Position numbers and translations under genes: made by a program
Assembly (NCBI GenBank): GCA_046728115.1
Contig: JBKPDW010000419.1
Location: forward strand, 1-16,446
Direction: 5' to 3'
Length of the DNA: 16,446 nt
Origin: CAVSWN01 sp046728115
GTDB taxonomy: Bacteria; Acidobacteriota; Vicinamibacteria; Vicinamibacterales; CAVVIG01
Part shown: positions 1-6,658 of the stretch, in pieces
How positions within the stretch are numbered: the first letter of the stretch is position 1
Layout of the letters: the number at the start of each line of letters is the position of its first letter
Notes under the pieces: model-generated
Databases searched by the model: none
What the model was told of the DNA's origin: nothing
What the model saw: only the letters and a program-made list of their open reading frames with translations

Positions 1-14
1 GCGCGGGCCTTTCA

Positions 15-35
15 CCCCTCGACCCGGCTCAGGGG
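15..35. repeat. Short GC-rich hairpin at left edge
   Basis: CCCCT at 15-19 pairs with AGGGG at 31-35 around an 11-nt loop, just beyond the end of the cytochrome b C-terminal gene. No T-run follows on the minus strand within the window, so I do not call it a terminator. It may be one arm of a further intergenic repeat that continues beyond the edge. Confidence 0.3.
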
Positions 36-67
36 ATCTGAGCGAAGGCGGAGGTCAGGCGAGCGTG

Positions 68-1144
68 TCATATGTTGAAGAAGAATTCAGGAATCGCCAC
101 GATGTACTTCAGGTTGAAGATCCATCGCGCCAGCATCTTCATTGGCAGCGACATCATGCTCAGGAACAAGGCCACCGTCACGTAGTAGCGCGGGGCGCCC
201 AGCTTCTCGTAGAACGTCTTGAACACGCTCTTCGCCAACACGACCGGCAGCGCAAAGACGTAGAACAGCACGAGCACGATCCCGAAGATCTCCCGCACGA
301 ACCAATTGGTCGGCAGCCCGGTTCTGAATCCACGGACCCAGATGTATTCCGACAGGTTGACGTTGGTGAGGGCGGCCAGCTTGTGGATGTCCCAGTACTC
401 GAACGGTCCGAAGAAGTTCCAGTTTGGCCCGCGCAAGAACGTGCCGAGCACGATCAGCGAAGCCCAGAGGACGACGAACCCGAACAGGAAGATCGTAACT
501 TCCGCTTTGCGTTCCGAGAACGTGTAGTAGCCGTTCCCCTTCGGGTTGCGATCGATGTAGGGGATACAGATCAGGCCGGCGATGATCAACCCGGGCAGCA
601 CGACGCCAGCAAGCCACGGGTCGAAGTACACGAGCATCTCCTGGAGACCCAGGAAGTACCACGGCGCCTTTGACGGGTTGGGCGTGTTCGCGGGATTCGC
701 CGGCTGTTCCAGCGGCGCCTTGAGCAGAATCGACCACGCAATCAGGACCACCGAAAAGATGATCAACGAGATGAGTTCGGTGTAGACGAGATCCGGCCAG
801 ACCCAGACGCGGTCGGATTCCGCCTTTTCAATCGGTCCCTGACCGGCGGCGATCCGCCGATCGTTGAGGACCGCCTCCCGCATCGCGTACCACGTGAAGA
901 AGACGAGCAGGAAGATCAGGCCCACGATAGGCACGTTGTCCGGCTTGGTGACGATCAGCTTGAAGTTCGGATCGAAGATGCCGAACACGAAGAACAGTCC
1001 CAGGAACCCGACCATTCCGTAGCCGACCCTGTTCGACGCCAGCTGTTCGCGCTTCCACACCAGTATCACGAGCCCGAGACACGCCAGAGCGAAGAAATAT
1101 CGCGGATCGGCTATGGCGTTGATGGCGCCCTTCAAGAAGCCCAT
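68..1144 (-). CDS. Cytochrome b C-terminal subunit (subunit IV-like, extended) of a bc/b6f-type complex
   Basis: 358 aa. Membrane subunit of a quinol:cytochrome c oxidoreductase that forms part of the quinol oxidation (Qo) site. The core matches the petD/cytochrome b C-terminal family: a helix at about 123-141, then the Qo-loop block KAPWYFLGLQE at 159-169, and helices at about 176-195 and 216-236. The protein is about twice as long as plastid subunit IV (~160 aa). It has extra hydrophobic helices in front (about 16-30, 41-56, 71-87) and behind (about 284-304, 320-340). The usual PEWY motif reads APWY here; E169 in GLQE is the nearest acidic residue. The start has GGAG six nt upstream of ATG. 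It lies 98 nt downstream of the N-terminal cytochrome b gene, so the two halves of cytochrome b are separate proteins. The family is secure; the role of the extra helices is unknown. Confidence 0.93.
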   Translation of the reverse strand: MGFLKGAINAIADPRYFFALACLGLVILVWKREQLASNRVGYGMVGFLGLFFVFGIFDPNFKLIVTKPDNVPIVGLIFLLVFFTWYAMREAVLNDRRIAAGQGPIEKAESDRVWVWPDLVYTELISLIIFSVVLIAWSILLKAPLEQPANPANTPNPSKAPWYFLGLQEMLVYFDPWLAGVVLPGLIIAGLICIPYIDRNPKGNGYYTFSERKAEVTIFLFGFVVLWASLIVLGTFLRGPNWNFFGPFEYWDIHKLAALTNVNLSEYIWVRGFRTGLPTNWFVREIFGIVLVLFYVFALPVVLAKSVFKTFYEKLGAPRYYVTVALFLSMMSLPMKMLARWIFNLKYIVAIPEFFFNI

Positions 1145-1161
1145 GTCTGCTCCAGATACGT

Positions 1162-1248
1162 AAAGTCAAAACTTAGAAGTTAGAACTTAAAACCCGGATG
1201 CTCTGCTTCAAGTTTTAACCTTTCAGTTTCTAACTTCTAACTTTAGAG
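1162..1248. repeat. Inverted 7-bp tandem repeat (TTCTAAC type)
   Basis: The left arm at about 1173-1193 reads TTAGAAG, TTAGAAC, TTAAAAC. The right arm at 1207-1248 holds six phased heptamers, two of them exact TTCTAAC. A 13-nt segment at 1173-1185 is perfectly complementary to 1228-1240, so the gap can form a hairpin of about 42 nt loop. The right arm contains the stop codon of the cytochrome b N-terminal gene (1243-1245). It is AT-rich in a GC-rich genome. Confidence 0.85.
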
Positions 1249-2058
1249 AGGCCCGCTTATTCCGCCGTCTTTCCTCACGCGCCAGAAGTGCACCGCCATC
1301 AGCACCGCGATTCCGAGCGGCAGGCCGACACAGTGCAGCACATAAAACCGCAGCAACGCGCCCTCGCCCACGAACGTTCCGCCCAGCAAGGCAAACCGCG
1401 CATCGTCGGCCGCGTGAATCAGCGGCACATCGCCCAGACGGAGCAGCTGCGCGCCGGGGCCTTCGTGCCCGAGGAACGGTGTCGCGCGCGCCATGTTGGA
1501 TCCGACCGTGATGGCCCAGATGGCCAGCTGATCCCACGGCAGCAGGTAGCCGGTGAACGACAGCAGCAGCGTGAGGACCAGCATGATGACGCCGATCGAC
1601 CAGTTGAATTCGCGCGGCGGCTTGTACGAACCGGTCATGAACACGCGGAACATGTGCAGCCACACGGTGATGACCATCGCGTGCGCGCCCCATCGGTGCA
1701 TCTCGCGCATGATGCCGAGCGGCACGTGCTCGCGCAGGCCGACGATGTCGGTGTACGCGTACTCCAGCGTGGGCCGGTAGTAGAACATCAGGAGCAGGCC
1801 GGTGAACGTGAGGCTGAGGAAGAGGAAGAAGCTCAACCCGCCCATGCACCACGTGTAGCGCAGCTTCACGCCAGACTTGCGGAGCCGCACCGGGTGCAGG
1901 TGCAGGAACACGTTCGACAGCATCACCAGCACGCGGTTGCGATCGTTGTCGGGCCGCCCGTGCCGAAAGATCGATGTCCACGCCTGCGTTTCGGTCAGCC
2001 AGTTCCAAAGCCTCGTGCCGAGGCCTTCTTTCGGGGCTACTGTTTTGGTGTCAGCCAT
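1243..2058 (-). CDS. Cytochrome b N-terminal subunit, b6 type
   Basis: 271 aa. Four-helix, dihaem membrane subunit that carries electrons between the two quinone sites. Haem ligands are visible: H121 and H135 in helix B (13 residues between) and H242 and H257 in helix D (14 between, the b6-type spacing rather than 13 as in bc1). C71 in WCMGG aligns with Cys35 of cytochrome b6 (YCLGG), which binds the extra haem c covalently. The block YYRPT, the KPPRE loop, LPWDQ and the C-terminal ISGPL also match cytochrome b6. I start at MADTK (2058). The open frame continues upstream to 2106, but those 16 codons are read out of the octamer repeat. No clear ribosome binding site is visible at either start. 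It lies downstream of the Rieske gene and upstream of the C-terminal half. Confidence 0.93.
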   Translation of the reverse strand: MADTKTVAPKEGLGTRLWNWLTETQAWTSIFRHGRPDNDRNRVLVMLSNVFLHLHPVRLRKSGVKLRYTWCMGGLSFFLFLSLTFTGLLLMFYYRPTLEYAYTDIVGLREHVPLGIMREMHRWGAHAMVITVWLHMFRVFMTGSYKPPREFNWSIGVIMLVLTLLLSFTGYLLPWDQLAIWAITVGSNMARATPFLGHEGPGAQLLRLGDVPLIHAADDARFALLGGTFVGEGALLRFYVLHCVGLPLGIAVLMAVHFWRVRKDGGISGPL

Positions 2059-2069
2059 ATGTACATTTG

Positions 2070-2393
2070 AGTATGTAAGGATCTGAGGATGTGAGGAGCT
2101 GAGCATGTAAGGATCTGAGGATGTAAGGATCTGAGGATGTAAGGAATTGAGGATGTAGGGATGTGAGGATGTAGGGATGTGAGGATTCGAAAGCGTCGAC
2201 GTGAATTCAAATCCTCGAGTACATCCTCACATCCTCAAAACTCTCACATCCTCAAATTCTCAGATCCTCAGATTCTCACATTCTCAACTCGTCAGATCCT
2301 CACATTCTCACATCCTCAGATCTTCACTTCTTCATATCCTCACATCCTCACATCCTTAAATCCTCACATCCTTAAATCCCTTAGATCCTCCGA
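2070..2393. repeat. Giant inverted array of 8-bp units (AGGATGTR / TCCTCACA)
   Basis: The left arm at 2070-2189 is 15 consecutive 8-bp units with no indel, consensus AGGATSTR (for example AGGATCTG, AGGATGTA, GGGATGTG). After a spacer of about 34 nt the right arm at 2224-2393 holds about 20 units in the opposite orientation, consensus TCCTCACA, with only two one-base slips. The arms are complementary in phase and could form a stem of over 100 bp in RNA or a cruciform in DNA. The array fills the 337-nt gap between the Rieske gene (stop at 2396-2398) and the cytochrome b start. I see no gene here. It is not a CRISPR: there are no unique spacers. Confidence 0.93.
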
Positions 2394-2395
2394 TA

Positions 2396-3205
2396 TCACG
2401 CTTTCAGAAACGCCTCCGGATCCGCCCACTGCCCCAACTCGTACTGAAACTTCCGCGATTTGTCGATCAGCAACTGTCCGTCATCGGCCAACACCACCCG
2501 CGCGCGCTCGAGCGGCCGCGGCGCCGGGCCTTCGAAGTTGATGCCCGTCAGCCGGAATCCGCTGCCATGACACGGGCACTTGAACTTGTTTTCCGCCGAC
2601 AGGTAGTTCGGCGTGCAGCCCAAGTGCGTGCACGTGCTGATGATCGCGTAAAAGCCGCTCGCATGGGCGACGATATCGTCAGGGGTACGCACCAGCCAGA
2701 TGCCGAACTTCTCCTTCCAGCGCTCGTCCACGCCCATGCCGTATTCGTTCGGGAACCCTGCCTTGAACTGCTGCGGCGGTTCGTTGAGCACGTTGGGGAA
2801 CATGAACCGCCCCGTGGCCGCCAGCGCCGCCGCCGATGCCGCCGAAAACGCTCCCCATGCCAGGCCCATCCATGCGCGGCGTGTGAGCAGCGGCGATGTG
2901 TCGTCGGCATCGCGGGTCGCCGCCGCGGCGGCTGCCGGCGTCTTCGCCCCGCCGATCGAAGCTGCGGTCGTCGTTTTTCCCGCCAGATCGGGAATCGGCG
3001 CAGCGGGGGGGCGCGGGGCGGCCGGCTTCGCCGCGTGCGCGGCGGCTGCCGGAGCTGGCTTCGCCGGCGCCGCACCCGTGGCCACCGCGGCTGCCGCTGT
3101 CGCCGGCGCACCGCCGCCAGGGACCGGTTTGTGCTGCGGCGTTGCAGCCGGATTCGCGCCAGTTGGCGGAGCGCTCGGAAGGTCGGGCGTTGATTCGTCT
3201 GCCAT
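2396..3205 (-). CDS. Rieske [2Fe-2S] iron-sulfur protein of the bc complex
   Basis: 269 aa. Takes one electron from quinol at the Qo site and passes it to a cytochrome c. The cluster motifs are CTHLGC at 192-197 and CPCHGSGF at 210-217, giving ligands C192, H194, C210, H213 and a disulfide pair C197/C212. One membrane anchor lies at about 111-131. It is preceded by a twin-arginine-like TRRAWMG (R109, R110), as expected for Tat export of Rieske proteins. Residues 11-98 form a long Ala/Pro-rich, low-complexity stretch ahead of the anchor, which most Rieske proteins lack. The ATG at 3205 has GAGG a few bases upstream, so the extension appears to be translated. The gene sits between the HEAT-repeat gene and cytochrome b. 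The cluster domain is certain; the function of the N-terminal extension is unknown. Confidence 0.95.
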   Translation of the reverse strand: MADESTPDLPSAPPTGANPAATPQHKPVPGGGAPATAAAAVATGAAPAKPAPAAAAHAAKPAAPRPPAAPIPDLAGKTTTAASIGGAKTPAAAAAATRDADDTSPLLTRRAWMGLAWGAFSAASAAALAATGRFMFPNVLNEPPQQFKAGFPNEYGMGVDERWKEKFGIWLVRTPDDIVAHASGFYAIISTCTHLGCTPNYLSAENKFKCPCHGSGFRLTGINFEGPAPRPLERARVVLADDGQLLIDKSRKFQYELGQWADPEAFLKA

Positions 3206-3220
3206 GCTGCCTCAATTCAG

Positions 3221-3303
3221 TTGGTGAATTGGCGAGTTGGTGAGTTGGCCATTGAACGGGCTCCCGATTCTCCAGCTCTCCAATTCGCTAACTCACCAAC
3301 TAC
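3221..3303. repeat. Inverted 8-bp tandem repeat (TTGGTGAR type)
   Basis: The left arm at 3221-3252 has four phased octamers: TTGGTGAA, TTGGCGAG, TTGGTGAG, TTGGCCAT. The right arm at 3272-3303 has four octamers in the opposite sense (CCAGCTCT, CCAATTCG, CTAACTCA, CCAACTAC). The arms are imperfectly complementary around a spacer of about 19 nt. The right arm includes the stop codon of the HEAT-repeat gene (3300-3302). A diverged copy of the same type lies at 6592-6637. Confidence 0.85.
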
Positions 3304-4196
3304 CCTATTACTTTCAAGGCTTCTATTGCTGCTTGTCGTACCTTCATGCTCTTGTCCTGCCGACTCAGACTCTGGATCGAACCCTTCAACGAGTCGTCTT
3401 TCAGAGACGCCGCCGCGCGAAGCCCGCTGATCATGACATCGGCGACCGGGTCCACGTCCTCGTCCTGCCGCACATCACGTTTGACGGTCTGTTCGACGTA
3501 CTCCCGATCGAGCATCTGCTTCAATACCGGCACGCCCTCGTGTCTGCCATGTCGAGCCAGCGCGACCGCTGCGTTCCATCGAACGTCAGCGACCGCGTCT
3601 TGAAGCGCCGTTCGCAAGGTCGTCACCTGCGCGTCTCCCGGAAGCGCACCAAGCGCGTACACGACCATCTTGCGGATGCCGCCGTCCGAGTCCTGCGCAG
3701 TATAGAGGGGAATGAGCCGCGGCACGACGGCCGGGTCGCCGGATGAGCCCAGCGCCCAGATCACGCTGATGCGCGTTTCGCTGTCCGGATCGTCGAGCGC
3801 GTTGGTGAGATCCGAAACGGCCTCCGGCGGCAGCGGCGGATCCAGCCGTCCAAGAGCCAGCGCGAGATAGCGCCGCACCTGCTGATCGCCTTGCGACTCC
3901 CGAAACGCTTTGACAATCGCCGGCGCCAGTGTTCTGTCGGCTCTGACTTTCGGGTCCGCCATCAGGCGCGACAGCTCGTACGCCGCAGGCCACCGCCGCG
4001 ACGATCCACCGTTGCGGATTTCGGCCAGATAGTCCTGCGGCCGTCGGTCATCGGCGAGCAGCGAACGAAACCCGACATACACGCTGATGGCGGTCGCAAC
4101 GACCACCAAGGGGATCAGAAAAAATTGAACGGCGAGAGCCGGCGCAGCGATCAGCGGGTTCCGAGTCGCGTGTTCGCGCTCGATCAGTTTGTCCAT
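3300..4196 (-). CDS. Membrane-anchored HEAT-repeat protein, first gene of the bc-complex operon
   Basis: 298 aa. The N-terminus is polar, then a single strong membrane helix lies at about 19-42, followed by a soluble domain. From about residue 60 to the end it is built of helical repeats of HEAT/PBS-lyase type. They are recognisable from recurrent patterns such as VRRYLALALGRL, TRISVIWALGSSGD, IRKMVVYALGALPGD, VRWNAAVALARHG and VRQAAIEAL. HEAT repeats are protein-binding scaffolds with no enzymatic activity of their own. Its place directly upstream of the Rieske and cytochrome b genes suggests a structural, assembly or accessory subunit of that complex; this is inference from context. The ATG at 4196 has no obvious ribosome binding site. 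The stop lies inside the neighbouring octamer repeat. Confidence 0.88.
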   Translation of the reverse strand: MDKLIEREHATRNPLIAAPALAVQFFLIPLVVVATAISVYVGFRSLLADDRRPQDYLAEIRNGGSSRRWPAAYELSRLMADPKVRADRTLAPAIVKAFRESQGDQQVRRYLALALGRLDPPLPPEAVSDLTNALDDPDSETRISVIWALGSSGDPAVVPRLIPLYTAQDSDGGIRKMVVYALGALPGDAQVTTLRTALQDAVADVRWNAAVALARHGRHEGVPVLKQMLDREYVEQTVKRDVRQDEDVDPVADVMISGLRAAASLKDDSLKGSIQSLSRQDKSMKVRQAAIEALKVIG

Positions 4197-4246
4197 TTAA
4201 TCAGGGGAAGAATCGAGCACGTTCTGCAATTTCACAAGCGCTGCAA

Positions 4247-4276
4247 GTTTTACTACGTGGGCGCTTTACCGGTCAA
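4247..4276 (-). promoter_or_regulatory. Weak candidate promoter for the bc-complex operon
   Basis: On the minus strand, TTGACC at 4276-4271 is followed after 18 nt by TAAAAC at 4252-4247. That would place a transcript start about 45 nt upstream of the HEAT-repeat gene. The -35 is good and the -10 is poor. The gap 4197-4290 holds no tandem repeat, unlike most others here. Confidence 0.25.
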
Positions 4277-4290
4277 GCCACGCCTCTATT

Positions 4291-5320
4291 CTACTTCCGA
4301 ACGCCGCGCGTCCAGTTGAGCACGGCCGTCAGCGGCTGCTGGTTGGCCGGCAGCGGAACGGCCGCCAGAAATCTGGTGCCGTCGACCGAGATGTCATAGT
4401 CCGCCCAGCCGGCGTTCTCCCTCACGTTGTCCCATTTCGTGGCGCGCTTGACGGCAAACAGACGCTGCGGCGCGCCGAATCTCAGCGACGGAGCGGTCTG
4501 GATGGGTACCGACACCAGATGGAGATCGGCGGTGAGGTAGAAGAGCTCGCGCCCGTTGCGGCTCCAGCGCGGAAGGGATCCGCCATCGGGAGAAACCAGC
4601 ACCTTCTCCCCCGTCATCGGAAACGGCGAGAGGTACACCTCGTATCGGCCGGATTCGTCCGAGGCGAATGCGATGTAGCGTCCATCCGGCGAGAACCGGA
4701 CCCACGCCTCATCGAACGGCGTCTCCAGCAGCGGCGCCGGCACGCCAGACCCATTCATCGGCAGCGCCCAGATGTCGAAATTGCCTCGAGGCGTCCGCTG
4801 TGTAAACACGAACGTCTTCCCGTCCGGCGATACGTCCTCCGTCAGCTGGAAACCCGGCGCCGGCAGGATTTCTTGCTCCTTGCGGGTGATCAGATCCTTT
4901 CGAAAGAGATGCGGCGGCGCGCCGGCGGAGAACATGGCGGCGGACGCGCCAGGAAGCCAGACACCTCCGACTTCACTCAACCGATCCGAGGTGAGACGTT
5001 GTTCGACACCGCGATCGACATCGAACAGCCAGAGGTCGTAGGTGCCGGTACTCGACTCGGCGCGATCGAAGAGCACTTGGCGGCCGTCCGGTGAGATTCT
5101 GACGCTAGCATGGCTGGCGAGCGTCCCGATGCCGCCGACTTCGTGCCCCGCGCGATCGATCCACACGAGCCGCCCTAGTTCCGCGTGCGGCTGGTACACG
5201 AGCACGCCGTTGTCAGATGCGGTGAACGTCGCCGCACCGGTACACCTGGCCCATGCCGCCTGCCCCGAGCGGAACTTCAATCTCGTACGGCCCGAGGCGC
5301 ATGCCGGGAGTCACAGACAT
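4291..5320 (-). pseudogene. Serine/threonine kinase-TolB propeller gene with the kinase core deleted
   Basis: An ATG at 5320 opens a typical kinase N-terminus: MSVTPGMRLGPYEIE followed by the glycine-rich loop GAGGMGQVYR at residues 19-28. Immediately after R28 the kinase sequence ends. The frame then runs to a stop at 5213, while another frame continues from about 5235 with FTASDNGVLVYQP, the usual beginning of a propeller blade. From there to 4291 it is an intact TolB/WD40-like propeller with SPDG blades (ISPDG, VSPDGK, FSPDGRYIAFASD, VSPDGG) and the usual closing LNWTRGVRK. The VAIK lysine, HRD and DFG motifs, linker and membrane helix are all absent. An internal deletion with a frame change explains this. 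A TTG at 5280 keeps the propeller frame open, but it lies within the glycine-loop coding DNA read in the wrong frame, so I do not accept it as a start. Any surviving propeller product would need an internal start. Confidence 0.85.
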
Positions 5321-5349
5321 GGCGAAGTCGAGGAGCCCGTGGCCCGCGG

Positions 5350-5397
5350 ACCGAGAATTTGGAATGGACCGACCCGCGCGCCGGTCGTGAGGTTCAC
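5350..5397 (-). pseudogene. N-terminal stub of a second kinase-TolB gene
   Basis: A GTG at 5397 begins VNLTTGARVGPFQILG, the standard opening of acidobacterial kinases of this family, where a glycine-rich loop should follow. Instead the similarity stops after about 16 codons (about 5350), 30 bp upstream of the ATG of the next kinase remnant, and the frame ends soon after. This is a separate gene start from the one at 5320, so at least two paralogues have been cut down here. Confidence 0.65.
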
Positions 5398-5414
5398 GGC
5401 AAGAGCTTACACAA

Positions 5415-5430
5415 TTGGTGAGCTGGTTCG
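5415..5430. repeat. Single-arm remnant of the TTGGTGAR octamer repeat
   Basis: Two octamers, TTGGTGAG and CTGGTTCG, match the unit of the repeat at 3221-3303. No second arm is seen nearby. The rest of the gap between the kinase stub and ilvC (5398-5519) shows nothing I can name. Confidence 0.4.
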
Positions 5431-5519
5431 CCGGCATCCCGACTTGCTACCGGTCAACTCATGGCGACTGCGAATGGGAAGGCGGCGTCTGGCATCCCTA
5501 CGTGACGGGTGTAGATCGT

Positions 5520-6545
5520 CTATCGCGCCGCGCCGACGATTTCGTCCGTGGAGACGGGTTTCAGGAATGGCATCATCTGCCGCAGTCGGACGCCCACCTG
5601 CTCGATGATCTGATCGCGCTCGGCCTGCCGCATCTTGTTGAACCAGGGACGGCCTGTTTCGTTTTCGGCGATCCATTTCTTCGCATACGTACCGTTCTGA
5701 ATCTCGCTCAACATCCGCTTCATTTCCTGTCGAGTCGCCTCAGTCACGATTCGCGGCCCGCCGGTGTAATCGCCGTGCTCAGCCGTGTCACTTACCGAGT
5801 AGCGCATGTAGTTCAAGCCACCCTGATAAATCAGATCGACGATCAACTTCAGCTCGTGCAGGCACTCGAAGTACGCAATCTCCGGCTGATAGCCGGCTTC
5901 GACCAGGGTTTCGAACCCGGCTTTGATCAACGCGCTGACACCGCCGCACAAGACGGCCTGCTCGCCGAACAGATCCGTTTCCGTTTCCTCCGCAAACGTC
6001 GTCTCGATGACGCCGGCGCGTGTGACCCCGATGCCCTTGGCGTACGACAGCGTGAGAGAGCGCGCGCGGCCCGTCGCATCCTGATGAATGGCGAACAACG
6101 CCGGCGTTCCGGCGCCCTCCGCGAACAGCTCGCGGACACGATGACCTGGCGACTTCGGCGCGACCATCGCGACATCGACGTCGGGGCGCACCGTGATCGT
6201 TCCGAACCGGATGTTGAACCCGTGCGCGAACATCAGCATGTCGCCGGCAGCCAGATTCGGCTCGATCTCCTGCCGGTACACCGCGCCCTGGGCCGTATCG
6301 GGAATGAGGATCATCACGACGTCGGCCCACTTCGCCACGTCGCCGACGGCGCCGACCGTCAATCCCGCCCCTTCCGCCTTCGCGCGCGATCGGCTCGCAG
6401 CCGGTAGCCCGACGCGCACCTCCACTCCGCTGTCACGCAGATTCAACGCGTGGGCGTGGCCCTGCGATCCGTAGCCGACGATCGCGACTTTGCGTCCGCG
6501 GATCAGCGACAGGTCGGCGTCGTTGTCGTAGTACATCGTTGCCAT
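5520..6545 (-). CDS. ilvC: Ketol-acid reductoisomerase (class I)
   Basis: 341 aa, the normal class I length. Converts 2-acetolactate or 2-aceto-2-hydroxybutyrate to the dihydroxy acids of valine/leucine and isoleucine synthesis, using NADPH and Mg2+. The Rossmann motif GYGSQG is at 24-29. The cofactor loop at about 47-59 has serines and arginines (SRSRAK), consistent with NADPH. The catalytic H108 is in FAHGFN. Metal ligands are D191 and E195 (DLFGEQ) and E227 and E231 (ECLHEL). GAGG lies about nine nt before the ATG; the second Met at residue 4 is an alternative start. It is the last gene of the pheA-ilv cluster, 113 nt after ilvN, and the gap between carries an octamer inverted repeat. Confidence 0.98.
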   Translation of the reverse strand: MATMYYDNDADLSLIRGRKVAIVGYGSQGHAHALNLRDSGVEVRVGLPAASRSRAKAEGAGLTVGAVGDVAKWADVVMILIPDTAQGAVYRQEIEPNLAAGDMLMFAHGFNIRFGTITVRPDVDVAMVAPKSPGHRVRELFAEGAGTPALFAIHQDATGRARSLTLSYAKGIGVTRAGVIETTFAEETETDLFGEQAVLCGGVSALIKAGFETLVEAGYQPEIAYFECLHELKLIVDLIYQGGLNYMRYSVSDTAEHGDYTGGPRIVTEATRQEMKRMLSEIQNGTYAKKWIAENETGRPWFNKMRQAERDQIIEQVGVRLRQMMPFLKPVSTDEIVGAAR

Positions 6546-6591
6546 AGTGGAAAGCCTCGCAATTCGTGATAGTACGACCTGGCGGTTCGCC

Positions 6592-6637
6592 GTTTGGTGA
6601 CGTCATCGGTTGGCGCGAACTCACCAACTGTCCAAAC
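6592..6637. repeat. Diverged inverted octamer repeat (TTGGTGAR type)
   Basis: TTGGTGA at 6594-6600 is complementary to TCACCAA at 6621-6627. GTTTGG at 6592-6597 is complementary to CCAAAC at 6632-6637, and an inner GTTGG/CCAAC pair lies between. Together they form a degenerate palindrome in the ilvN-ilvC gap, in the same 8-bp style as 3221-3303. Confidence 0.6.
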
Positions 6638-6658
6638 CGCGCGAGCAATTCTCTGCAT

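Noticed and set aside
2059..2106. Upstream extension of cytochrome b (MLSSSHPQILTYSNVH)
   Set aside because: The codons come from the octamer repeat; family members start near MADTK.
2070..2393. CRISPR array
   Set aside because: Units are 8 bp, contiguous and without unique spacers, and the orientation reverses in the middle.
3891..4319. Plus-strand frame over the HEAT gene's 5' end
   Set aside because: No ribosome binding site or domain; it is antisense to the HEAT-repeat coding region.
4291..5280. Intact propeller gene starting at TTG 5280
   Set aside because: The first 15 or so codons are the kinase glycine-loop DNA in the wrong frame, so this is a deletion remnant rather than a designed start.
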